A stretch of DNA of 38,660 nt, taken from assembly GCA_003427395.1 (NCBI GenBank), contig BFEA01000111.1, forward strand, positions 2,807,530-2,846,189. The letters run 5' to 3'. Source of the DNA: Chara braunii (taxonomy: Eukaryota; Streptophyta; Charophyceae; Charales; Characeae). The position numbers were made by a program, and so were the translations under genes. A model generated the notes under the pieces. The model was not told the DNA's origin and searched no databases. It saw nothing but the letters and a program-made list of their open reading frames with translations. This document shows positions 30,201-38,660 of this stretch, piece after piece (the first letter of the stretch is position 1; each line of letters begins with the position of its first letter).

Positions 30201-30749
30201 TTGATTGACATGTGGACTGACAAGCACCCTTCGATTGGGCGCCAGCCTCACGTATCTCCCATCCCAACGCGACCTTTTCCTTACAGTGAGGAAAGGACAC
30301 GTGTATGTGAGTGGGNCGTACGAGAAGCCGTTGCACAAATCGNCGGGCAGTATTACTTCCCTNNGGCCAACCGNTGTTCTGGGTTCGTAGAAGTCGGGTT
30401 TGTTATCATCGATACGCACTTCCCACCGTACTCGGTATTGTTGCCATTTAACGAGTTAATCGTCATTCCGTGGACAGTAGTAGAACCCCACTGGTCGCGC
30501 ACTCTGTGCACCGAATGTCAACGTTTTGATCGCTACGAAGCAAAGGGCTTCCACTACCGAATACGGAGTGAGGACGAGCATAAGGAAAGAGCCACTCGAC
30601 TGAGTCCATCCACGTCGGATTCGGAACTGACCAGCGAACGAAGACGAGATATGATACGAAAACGAGACACGCGAAGCGTGCCACAGCCTTTCCGTTCTAA
30701 ACGACGGGCTGTATCTCGGTGGGAAGCCGGACAGTACTTTTTGGATTGA
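30201..30749 (+). CDS. Unrecognised ORF inside the proposed LTR, doubtful
   Basis: 182 codons with several Ns. The C-terminal 80 residues are charged and Arg/Ser-rich (TSERRRDMIRKRDTRS). I recognise no domain. It may be fortuitous within a long LTR. Confidence 0.2.
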   Translation: MIDMWTDKHPSIGRQPHVSPIPTRPFPYSEERTRVCEWXVREAVAQIXGQYYFPXANXCSGFVEVGFVIIDTHFPPYSVLLPFNELIVIPWTVVEPHWSRTLCTECQRFDRYEAKGFHYRIRSEDEHKERATRLSPSTSDSELTSERRRDMIRKRDTRSVPQPFRSKRRAVSRWEAGQYFLD

Positions 30750-30968
30750 ATTTGGATCTTTCTGTTTTCGCGCCAAGTCCGCGCGCGCATTCTGCAGCAC
30801 GCGAAACGATCGACCTACTCCATCGGACCAACACGGGGGATTTCAGTTCCGTCTGCGTCCCCGCACTCAATTTCCAAAAATCCTTGGCACACCCCATTTT
30901 GTTGTTTTTTTGGTCCTCTTTTTCGCACAGCTAAAACTCCGAACGGAAGACAGCACAGGGCGTGAGGT

Positions 30969-30981
30969 TGGTATCGGAGCC
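30969..30981 (+). promoter_or_regulatory. Primer-binding site, initiator-Met tRNA type
   Basis: TGGTATCGGAGCC differs at one base from the TGGTATCAGAGCC used by many plant LTR retrotransposons to prime minus-strand synthesis from tRNA-iMet. It is followed by the palindrome CCGACACGTGTCGG. Confidence 0.75.
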
Positions 30982-31298
30982 GACACGTGTCGGTTCTGAT
31001 GATAGTAAGTCGAACTGGCGAAAGATAGGAGAGACCATCAACTAGCTCGTCGAGATCGCCCGTGACCAGGTTTCAGTCTAGTGTGGCTGCACCTGCAATA
31101 CCAATGGTGGACGGTGCTAGGGTGATCGTTAGCATCCCTGCCCCTTTTCCTTTCTTCCCTAACCATACCCATCCCGAGGCTTGACTGGAAGCTGTCGAAG
31201 CTCAAAACTACAGTGCAACCGATCTTCTCCGTGTTCTGATATTACTACTTCGCAATACATGATATGACTGATTTAGAAAACATACGTGGGTAGATTAG

Positions 31299-32684
31299 GA
31301 TACTTTCAAGCGAGCATTCTTGGCTCGATTCGATACGGTTAGTGAAGATGCCGCCTGGTATGTACTAAAAAATCGACCACAAGGACCAGGGGAATTATTG
31401 CCGGATTTCGTCGATCGATTTCAAACCACGTTGGATAAATCCGGGCGAGACGAGAATTCCGCTCGAGACTTGTTTATTGATCACCTTCGAAGTCCGACCT
31501 TGAAAGGGAAACTGCAGAAAAAGGTTCCGCCGAAAACAACCCAGTTATCGGCTATCATCACTAAAGCATTGGAATTAGACTTGGCTGATACAAAAAAATA
31601 TATCAGCCAGGGAGACGAGGATATTACAGATACCATATGGGATGTAACGGCCAAGAGGCGATCATGGCTCCAAGCAGTCGAATGATTTTATCCCCGCCCC
31701 GATCACGACCTTCCCGGCGGAATCGTCTCCGATATCCCGGCTGCTTCTCCTCCCTCTCCCCCGGTGAATCAATCAATCGCAGCCGTTAGAAGCGGAACCC
31801 CATCCGAACCCTCCTCGCCAGCCATAACCAATTTGCATCTTGCCCAGATGATCCATATGACCACTACTAAGCAATCCGAATGGATGAGTAACCTGATCCA
31901 ACTGCAGGCGGCTCATATGGAGCGAATGGAACAGATAATGAGCAGGCTCATTTAGCCTAACCCCGCTCCTGCTCGGCCTGCCCCTGCATCGTTTCCACTC
32001 TTACCTGCCCCTCCTGCTCCAGGGTTCGCGCCTCAGTTCCCTCATCTAGCTAATCGAGCAGGGAAGATCGAATGTTTTAACTGCAAGCAGCCCGGGCATT
32101 TCGTCCGGGACTATCCACAACCTCCCCCTGTGGCGGCCCCTGTCGCCCTTAATCAGGGACGAGTGGGCGCTCTGATGGATACGGATCAAGGAAGAGAACT
32201 TGCTACAGAACAACCCTCCCCTTCGATGGCAACGACATCGACATTGGGAGCTCCTTCCCCCGACTCTGCTGACGTGGTCAATCCTCTCGAGTATCTCCAT
32301 CTCGCAGGCATGATCGGAGGAATCCGATCGGTCCCAGATGATCTCGAGTGGGTCGATCGTGAATCCAATCCAGGACCGCAGTTTCGGGCAGGAGATATTG
32401 ACGTACTGAGAACACTCAAGCAATTAGACATTCGCGTGCCCGTCCCAGTGGGACATCTGCTCACCATATATGAAGTGGCGAACGATAAGCTTCTACAACA
32501 ATGCCAGAAAAATCAAAAGCGTTTCACCTATCAACGCATACAATGGATGTTGAAGAAAAAAGAAGAAAGCGAGGAAGTCGTACCCCCTAAGCCTGACACG
32601 AAAAAGCCGGAACCTGAAGCCGCACGTATAGCAGCGATCTCTTTAGCAGAAAAAGATCACTTCGTACGAGCTCGGCCGGTGCTA
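31299..32684 (+). pseudogene. Ty3/gypsy gag with zinc knuckle, stop-interrupted
   Basis: A single frame runs from 31299 (after a TAG at 31296) with in-frame stops at 31683 (TGA) and 31953 (TAG) and no frameshift. The first part (AFLARFDTVSEDAAWYVL, then a helical Leu/Arg-rich segment) is capsid-like. A Pro/Ala-rich linker leads to the nucleocapsid knuckle CFNCKQPGHFVRDY at 32073-32114. The last Cys of CX2CX4HX4C has become Tyr (codon 32112-32114), so RNA binding would be impaired. The N-terminal part of gag before 31296 is not clearly readable. The frame ends at TGA 32685, in phase with the protease. Confidence 0.75.
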
Positions 32685-32687
32685 TGA

Positions 32688-33005
32688 AAAAGTGCGGAAT
32701 GTGACTGTGAAGTATGGGGCAAACTGTTTAATGCCCTTATTGACACAGGGTCTTCTGCCGTGGCCATATCATTGGACACTGTCAAAAAGACGGGACGACT
32801 GGGATCCATTCTTCCTCAATCTAGCAAAGACAATTATGTCTCTGCCGACGAGGAAGCAATGAACATTGTAGGCATTATCGAGAATGTGGCCATAAAAGTT
32901 GGACGAGTACACGTCCTTGTTAATGCGCTCGTAATAGATGTACGATCCTATTCTGTGTTGTTGGGATTACCTTGGGCGATGGCGGTGGACGGCACTTCGA
33001 TTTGA
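32688..33005 (+). pseudogene. Ty3/gypsy aspartic protease
   Basis: It is in the same frame as gag, separated only by TGA 32685-32687, so in the active ancestor gag and protease were either continuous or joined by readthrough. LIDTGSSAVAIS (32736-32771) is the retropepsin active-site loop, and SVLLGLPW near 32950 is the flap/dimer-side ILG motif. After 33000 the reading moves to another frame (LKQLVLTQTWGKP, then TAA), which continues into the RT frame. Confidence 0.85.
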
Positions 33006-33106
33006 AACAATTGGTGCTCACACAAACTTGGGGAAAGCCTTAAGTTGTTCCTCTGCGGGTTTCCACCCGAACGATAAAGCGGGTTCCTAACTCCCCCCAA
33101 ATAGGG

Positions 33107-35017
33107 ATGATCCGATACATTGATCCCGATGAATGCTCTCCCTCGCGCCACGGGGATGAAATCAGGGAACAAGAACATGAAGAAGAGATGCCTAGCGAAG
33201 AAGAATGGAAACATCTGGTTGAACTTTTCGAACATGAAATTCCCGAAGAGTTTCAAGTGTGCCCCGACACCACCCGAAGCTTCCACGTAGATTCCAAGGA
33301 CAATGCATTCACGCCTCTTATAACCCAGGTCAGTCCTTCAGTCCTCCTCGGAGAACCCATATTGCAAGTTTCCGACCTGGCTGATGATTTGGAACCCCCT
33401 CGCACATTGTACGAGGGAGCTTTTTCCTTACGAACGCGTTCTCAACAAACGGAACAGTATTTGGATGTCTCTGTTTTTCCGCCCCGACCGTTACTAACAA
33501 CAAGAGCCACCATCACCTTCATTAAACAAGAGGCGGAAGCACCGGTACGTGACGTACCAAATTTGATGCAAGAAATGACGAATCTAACAGGGCTAACTGT
33601 GGAACCAACTTTTGTTGGCTCAGAGACCGATGTTGAAACTAAAGAAACAGAGATGATCAGCCCTGCTGAGTCCCAGATGATAGCAACTGTCTTTTCTGTT
33701 CGCACCAGTAGTTCCGTTTTCTCTAGTGTCGGTGAACGGCGGGAACAACCGATTGATTGGGTCGATATGCCCCTCAAGATTTCCGGGGAATCAACAATCC
33801 CCCTCCCAAGTCATGTTCCTACGGAACTCCGGAGGTCATTAATCCATGTGTTAAATGGTTACGCAGAAGTACTGAGCGTGCACGATAATGCTATCGGTTT
33901 GACTAATGTGATTGAGCATGCCATCCTCACAGGAGATCATCCGCCCATTAGCTGCGCTCCCTATCGATACTCGCCAGCTCAAAGAGCGGGCACTTTTCAG
34001 CGGATTAAGGAGTTTGAAGCAAATGGATGAATCGAACCTGCCATAGGTCCGTGATCTTTTCCCGTAGTAATTGTATCTAAAAAGGCCGAAGGGATTCGCA
34101 TTTGCATTGACTATCGAAAGCTGAATGATATCACGATTAAAGATGTGTATCCCCTCCCCCGGATTGATGAGTTATTGAATGCGATTGGGGGTGCTCGATT
34201 TTTCAGCAAGTTTGATGTTCATCATGGGTTCCATCATCTTCTTGTCCGGGAGGAAGATCGACCGAAAACAACGTTTGTGCTTTTCGAAGGTACGTGGCAA
34301 TGGATTCGATGTCCGATGGGTATCTGCAACGTCCCTGCGACTTTTCAGAGGGCCATGAACATGGCTTTTCAGAATTTCGTACGGAAGACTCGTCTAGCGC
34401 AGAGCATCATCAACTACTGCGTGATTGTGTAGATGGATGACATCCTAGTGTATTCGAGTTCCTACGAGGGACACGTGCAACACATCGAATGGGCACTACA
34501 TGCGTTACGAGATGCAGGTTTCAAGGTGACACTTGAGAAGTGTCGGTTTTTCCTCACCACCATTTCTTTCCTGGGGCACGTGGTGACAAACAAGGGACTC
34601 CAACCGGAGCCGCAGAAGGTGGCAGCTGTCCGGGACGCGCCGGTACCTACCACTATCACGCAAGTTCGCGCTTTTCTGGGCCTAGCCTCGTATTACGGAA
34701 GATTTATCAAAGGCTTCGCGGCGATTGCAGGACATCTCACAAACCTCCTGCGAAAGGATCAACCGTTGATCAGGACACCGGAGTGCGATCAAGCGTTTTC
34801 CAAACTCAAGGCTGCTCTCATTTCGGCTCCGGTCCTTATAAGACCAGATCTCGAAAAGCCTTTTGTTCTCATCACCGACTGGCAGCCAGAGGCGATTTCG
34901 ACGATCCTTGCCCATGTGGGACCAAGCGGACTCGACGGGAGAATATTATGCGGCTCTCTGGGGAATCAGTCACTTTCGTGCTTACCTGTACGGGCAAAAA
35001 TTCACCCTGGTGACTGA
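33107..35017 (+). pseudogene. Ty3/gypsy reverse transcriptase, stop-interrupted
   Basis: One frame holds an acidic tether (33107-33800), then RT motifs in order: SCAPYRYSPAQRAG, VSKKAEGIRICIDYRKLN, DVYPLPRIDELL, FFSKFDVHHGFHHL, TTFVLFEGTWQWIRCPMGICN, the catalytic MDDILVYSS (34433 on) and FLGHVVTNKGLQPEP. Stops interrupt it at 34028 (TGA), 34052 (TGA) and 34430 (TAG, directly before MDD, where the family has Tyr). The first two fall at positions usually occupied by Trp. The RNase H start (PFVLITDW) follows, then the frame is lost near 34940. The enzyme would copy genomic RNA into cDNA in the particle. Confidence 0.9.
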
Positions 35018-35261
35018 TCATGAGCCCCTGTTGGCTCTGAAGAAGTCGAAGGATTACTCGGGCATGATCGGGCGATGGGCAACGGTGCTGCAGAGCATGG
35101 ACTTTGACATTCGTCATCGAAAGCACGAGAGACACGGGAATGCGGACGGATTGACACGACTGCACCGGCCTGAGAAGGGTGAGGAGGTAATTCCGTGGAA
35201 CGAACCCGAACAAAAGATCGGGCCTCAGTACGGCCAAGTGGAGATCTTATCGAAGCAGTAA
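34863..35261 (+). pseudogene. Ty3/gypsy RNase H, internally deleted
   Basis: After the first Asp segment (ITDW in the preceding frame) the family's middle section with the catalytic Glu is short or missing, and the domain resumes in another frame as EYYAALWGISHFRAYLYGQK, TLVTDHEPLLAL and DFDIRHRKHERHGNADGLTR. The frame ends at TAA 35259-35261, 70 nt before the ATG of the PHD-integrase ORF. A deletion plus frameshift near 34940 is the simplest reading. Confidence 0.8.
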
Positions 35262-35331
35262 GTGACACGAGGACTAATTTGCCTACTCTACTTTCTCCAC
35301 AATTTAGTCCTGTCTCTCCCCTTCTGTCATC

Positions 35332-36630
35332 ATGACTACCTCACCTGCCTCCTCAATCCCTTCTTCTCCTACTAATTTTGCCCCTCTCACTTCCTCGGCT
35401 TTCTTTGCCACCCTTCCCGATAAATTCTGCTATTTTTGCACGTGTATTGCACGAGTTTATGGGGTCGACTGTCATCCCTTCGAGACCTGGTTTGTCCATT
35501 GGGTAGAATGTGCCACGTGTGTCAACCGTGCGCACGGGGCCTGCGTTCGATATCGGACGAATAACAAGGAATGGAGGTGCCCCCTGTGTAGAACGAACAA
35601 GCTCCGCACGAAGGTTCGATTCGAGGCCGCCTATGCGGACGGCCCTGAATACGACGAAAAATACCAACGAGCGAAGGTTTGGACGGATAAAACTTTATTA
35701 GCAAAATTAGCGGGATTATCGTTGGGCCACCTCACCAAACACGACAGATGTAGGGCAACCGAGAGATCTCGGGACTATAGATGGATCAACGGTAATTTGG
35801 AAAAGCGTAAAATTGATAGGTCAGATTCGTGGTTGACAGTTCCCCATCCCTTCCAGAGATACGATTGGATCCGATCTGCTCACGAAGAACAAGCCGCTCA
35901 TTTCGCTATACGTATCACGGAGGCAACCGTAGACCAAAATCGATGGTTCTGGTCCAATATACGAAATGATGTCAAATACATTGTCGCTAACTGTCTGGTA
36001 TGTGCCGCTGATCGCGCCCCTACACGGGGACCAAACACGATCGTGCCAACAGAAGTAGAGTGTCCCTTTCAACGAGTGTATGAACACGACAGATATTGAC
36101 GTGCCACCTGGCCCAAACCGCTGTGAATATTCTATCCTGTTGGTTTTAATTGACCATTTTTCCAAATACATCGAAGTCTATCCCTGTAAGACCCGAAAGG
36201 CTGCAGAAATAGCCACGTAGATCGAACGATTCCTCTATACCCATCTAGATACAGAAGAAATTCTAACTGACAATGAGTCGGAATTCAAAGGCGAGGTAGA
36301 AGAACTGCTTGCGTGAAGGGGCGTCGCACTCCGACATACAACACCCCACGTGTCCCAGTCGAATGGGTTGGCCGAGAATGCCAACCGTATGATTAAAACC
36401 GCCCTTCGCATGAACTTAGCGGCACACGACACGCGTCCGTGGCCCAAGATCGTATATCAGATCGTCGGCATCCACCGGGCCACCCCTCACGAGTCTACAG
36501 GGTTCACCCCCTTTCAGCTTCGAACTAATAGCCTCCCCTATGTCGATTACCGGGGCAACTCGAAATTGCCGAAGCAGGGGGTAGAGACACCCGTGCGGCC
36601 CTCAGGGCTAAGGCCAAAAGGTACACTGAT
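35332..36630 (+). pseudogene. PHD finger plus Ty3/gypsy integrase (zinc finger and catalytic core)
   Basis: It starts at its own ATG (35332). A TAG lies 27 nt upstream in this frame, so it is a separate ORF. Residues 33-86 have the spacing C-x2-C-x23-C-x2-C-x4-H-x2-C-x11-C-x2-C with Trp two residues before the seventh Cys, a PHD-type finger (35428-35591). About 100 residues later the integrase HHCC finger follows (H184, H190, C221, C224). The core continues after a frameshift near 36080: Asp in IDVPPGP (36098), Asp in LTDNESEF (36269) and Glu in GLAENANR (36374), with D-to-E spacing near 35. Stops at 36218 (TAG) and 36314 (TGA) interrupt it. Another shift occurs near 36590. The enzyme would insert the cDNA; the PHD finger could read histone-tail marks. 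Confidence 0.85.
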
Positions 36631-37059
36631 TTGATGGAACGGGCCGTTCTGAAGCTGGCCCGAAAAAGACAAAGGATGACCGAGCTGGCCCACGGTAGAC
36701 AGGTTCATAGCTACGAGGCCCGTAACGGAAATGCTGGGCCCCAGTACCAGTATAAACTGGGGGATCTAGTGCAGGTACGTAAATGTGCACGCGACCGAAA
36801 ACTCGCTCCCAAGTTCTCCGGCTGTTTTCGCGTTGTCGAACTCGGGCCCAACGGCGCCAACACGGTACGCATCGCACCTGAGGCTAGCATTAGCCATAGC
36901 TCCGTCCCCATCGTCAGACATACCTCCTACCTCCGTCTCCTTCCCCCTTCCGATTTTCCTCCCTCTTCTTCCTCGGAAAGCGAGGAAAACAATGACGATC
37001 TAACCCTCTCTCCTCTTTCTCCTTCTTGTCCCTCGTCCTCCTCTCCGACCTCGCCATGA
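36607..37059 (+). pseudogene. Ty3/gypsy integrase C-terminal domain
   Basis: AKAKRYTDLMERAVLKLARK is the usual helical linker. YKLGDLVQVRKCAR and KLAPKFSGCFRVVELGPNGA form the GPY/F-type module, and RHTSYLRLLPP follows. The tail is Ser/Pro-rich and acidic. No chromodomain is visible. The stop TGA (37057-37059) overlaps the next ATG (37056). Confidence 0.8.
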
Positions 37060-37538
37060 GTTTCATCACGGAGCGGGTTCTCGACGCACAGCTGCGACAG
37101 CCACGTGGCCACATCTCAGATATCCGGCAAGTCTGTCACCCTCGGCTCAATACGGATCTCCGCCGTTTGATGCGATTTTTCTGCGACGAAGGTATCTGTG
37201 CCGCCGCCGCGTTTCAGATAGAAGGAAGCCCTCACGCGATAGTGTTCACAGAGGTTACTGCAGTTCATCGGCGAGTGGGTCCCAGGACGAGCCACATCAC
37301 CACAGTGGCGGGATTCACCGGCGACATCAGCTCGGTTAATCCACTGCGGCATACCGCGATCTTGGCCTCGCTGCACGAGTGGACAGAGCAAGTGTCCAAC
37401 GTGTGGCAGCACGTCCTCGCCCAGGAGGAGTATAACATCATCCCGATCGTTGCATCGGACCTTGACGGCATTCACCGATTACCGCGCGAGCGGCCAGTGG
37501 TGATCCCAACCCTCGTCCCCTTCCCCCGTCCCCAATGA
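37056..37538 (+). CDS. Additional ORF A downstream of integrase
   Basis: 160 codons from ATG 37056, which overlaps the integrase stop as ATGA. The frame is intact, with ordinary globular composition (RLMRFFCDEGICAAAAFQIE, then HEWTEQVSNVWQHVLAQEE). I recognise no family and see no signal peptide or membrane segment, so an envelope role is not supported. Ty3/gypsy elements of plants sometimes carry extra ORFs after pol. Its stop overlaps the ATG of ORF B. Confidence 0.6.
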   Translation: MSFITERVLDAQLRQPRGHISDIRQVCHPRLNTDLRRLMRFFCDEGICAAAAFQIEGSPHAIVFTEVTAVHRRVGPRTSHITTVAGFTGDISSVNPLRHTAILASLHEWTEQVSNVWQHVLAQEEYNIIPIVASDLDGIHRLPRERPVVIPTLVPFPRPQ

Positions 37539-38290
37539 ACCACGTTGTTCGTCTCGCTCCTCTCTCTACCTTTGGTCTCCCCTCTCTCTTCCCCACCTTC
37601 TGGCAATCCGATCTTCACCCTTCTCTTTCCCTCTCGTTCGAGCCTCTTTCAGTCCCTCTTATCCATCCTGGACATTGGCGATTGTGGCGCGAAACTTTTG
37701 AGGAGCTATTCTTTTGCTTGGCCAGAGTACAAGTAAAGTGGACGGGCACTATCGAGCACCCCACGTGGATCGAGAAGCCGGAGTTGCTAATCATACAAGG
37801 TTGGAGGACTAACGCGGAAGGAGATCTTATTGGATTCCTCCTTGGGTCGGTACGACCGGGTCGCTGTCAGTTGATTGCACAGGAGCTCATCGCACCGATC
37901 GTGCAATTGGCGGGCGATCTCTCGCCCGACATCTACTTTCAAAGCGACAACAGTCCCGCTCCGTACATTTTCGAGCGATCCTTGGATCTGTACCTTCAGT
38001 GGACTTCGTGCGTGGAGGAACCTAGGGACGAGGATACCCTACCATCGCAGCAGGAGTATCTGAAGCCATACGAGATCATCCCTTACGCCTTTTATCCGAG
38101 GGCAGAGGAAGTGGTGATCGACGACGAAGAAGAAGAAGATGGCGACCCTGCAGCTGCCACCTCAAGTACCACGCGACGGAGACGGCGCCAATCCCCCTCC
38201 TCCTCCCGCCCCACCCGTCCCCCAGTTCGCCCACGTACCAATGCGGGCGATAGGCCTTCGACCTCGGATGCTGCCCCGCCGACCCCTTGA
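37535..38290 (+). CDS. Additional ORF B downstream of integrase
   Basis: 251 codons starting at an ATGA overlap with ORF A (ATG 37535, TGA 37536-37538). The N-terminus is hydrophobic/Pro/Ser-rich, the middle is globular and Trp-rich (HWRLWRETFEELFFCLARVQ), and the end has an acidic stretch (VIDDEEEEDGD) and an Arg/Ser/Pro-rich tail. The frame is intact. No known family is recognised. It ends at TGA 38288-38290 inside TTGA. Confidence 0.6.
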   Translation: MNHVVRLAPLSTFGLPSLFPTFWQSDLHPSLSLSFEPLSVPLIHPGHWRLWRETFEELFFCLARVQVKWTGTIEHPTWIEKPELLIIQGWRTNAEGDLIGFLLGSVRPGRCQLIAQELIAPIVQLAGDLSPDIYFQSDNSPAPYIFERSLDLYLQWTSCVEEPRDEDTLPSQQEYLKPYEIIPYAFYPRAEEVVIDDEEEEDGDPAAATSSTTRRRRRQSPSSSRPTRPPVRPRTNAGDRPSTSDAAPPTP

Positions 38291-38309
38291 TTTTCTCACC
38301 CTCGAATAG

Positions 38310-38660
38310 ATTCGTACCCCCGTCACCTTCCCTTCCTATCCTTTCCATCCCCATCTCTTCCGCGACTACTATTCTACCCGTCTACTCGCCACCGTCCATC
38401 CTCACGCCTCCCTTCAGTCCGCTGCTCCCACATTCTGCTGGCATCTTCTATTGTTCAGCGCTGCATGGGAGCGATCCAACGTCGTAGAAGTCTACTGCGT
38501 TGCCAGGGGGACAATCCCCACCTGTCGCCATTTCGAGGTCTTTCAAGCGGCGCTCTTCCGCACCCTCTCCTCCTTCTATCGCGACTACCTCGCCTCCCTC
38601 CCCCGCAGTGGCGATCATTTCCCCCGCTTCCACCGAATCATCCGATATGAGGAGCTCCCG
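38310..38660 (+). CDS. Additional ORF C, runs off the window
   Basis: This frame is open from after a TAG near 38307 to the window end without an ATG. Coding-like sequence starts by about 38420 (CWHLLLFSAAWERSNVVEVY and FYRDYLASLPRSGDHFPRFH). Alternatively translation begins at the TTGA that ends ORF B (38287) in another frame that closes at 38487, with a later frameshift. No family is recognised. The element continues past the right edge. Confidence 0.45.
   Translation, partial: MRTPVTFPSYPFHPHLFRDYYSTRLLATVHPHASLQSAAPTFCWHLLLFSAAWERSNVVEVYCVARGTIPTCRHFEVFQAALFRTLSSFYRDYLASLPRSGDHFPRFHRIIRYEELP

Larger units (their letters stand above)
28379..30966 (+). mobile_element. Tentative 5' LTR of the Ty3/gypsy element
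   Basis: The left edge is set at TGTGACGAACCGC (28379), where the tandem array stops abruptly, and the right edge just before the primer-binding site. Within it are a TATA box (29286-29292) and a possible poly(A) signal (AATAAAAA near 30008). A clean CA end is not visible and the 3' LTR lies outside the window, so the length of about 2.6 kb is a proposal. TC-rich sequence gives long minus-strand frames near 28780-29190 that I do not consider genes. Six Ns lie at 30316-30374. Confidence 0.4.

Noticed and set aside
30201-30749. A host or element gene within the proposed LTR.
   Set aside because: Kept only as a doubtful ORF: no domain, several Ns, and no support from neighbours.
36033-36050. 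AACACGATCGTGCC inside the integrase region, identical to part of the satellite.
   Set aside because: A single 14-bp match in coding sequence with no surrounding similarity; chance or convergence is enough to explain it.
37535-38290. Envelope-like protein in ORF B.
   Set aside because: No signal peptide, transmembrane helix or cleavage motif could be seen; the hydrophobic N-terminus is Pro/Ser-broken.

Overview
The window looks like repeat-rich nuclear DNA of a land-plant-lineage eukaryote. The support is GT-AG introns, an L1-like LINE, a Ty3/gypsy element with an initiator-Met-type primer site, U6-derived sequence, tRNA-derived SINEs and many inverted-repeat DNA elements. A charophyte alga such as Chara is my guess; it is not proven by the sequence. 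There is no sign of prokaryotic organisation, CRISPR or rRNA. Two N gaps (13878-14034 and 25128-25433) and a few single Ns show a draft assembly, so some frameshifts may be assembly errors.

Layout. 1-1011 is a satellite built on an 18-bp motif. 1148-2033 holds a poorly recognisable broken ORF. 2270-3510 holds hairpin repeats and a cluster of the same motif. 3629-11498 is a plus-strand gene block. Its first part is one long reading broken across several frames: a charged N-terminal region, a ParB-like domain (SGQHNVAAARR) and a region that resembles a permuted, degenerate beta-class DNA methyltransferase. Then comes a repeat-rich ORF whose 56-62-residue repeats carry the satellite motif in frame, followed by a C48 (Ulp1/SUMO-protease-like) gene with two consistent phase-1 introns. 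I regard this block as the most likely undescribed system: probably a large mobile element in which a ParB-like protein, a methyltransferase-like protein and a deSUMOylase-like protease travel with arrays of a near-palindromic motif.

11500-28378 is a transposon graveyard. It contains tRNA-derived SINEs (11935, 18355, 18540, 23196), a U6 snRNA pseudogene (13512), a decayed 5'-truncated LINE on the minus strand (about 14205-17830), small inverted-repeat elements (18785, 19121, 20272, 26541, 27300), a 1.15-kb purine-only-biased tract, and two head-to-head copies of a 663-bp element. The left one of these is interrupted by a Mutator-like element with a perfect 9-bp target duplication. A tandem array next to a minus-strand U6 fragment ends at 28378.

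28379 to the right edge is a decayed Ty3/gypsy retrotransposon in plus orientation: tentative 5' LTR, primer-binding site 30969-30981, gag, protease, RT, RNase H, then a separate ORF carrying a PHD finger ahead of the integrase zinc finger and catalytic core, then the integrase C-terminus. Three further ORFs follow. The first two begin at ATGA stop/start overlaps; the third runs off the window. Many of its premature stops fall at positions where the family normally has Trp.
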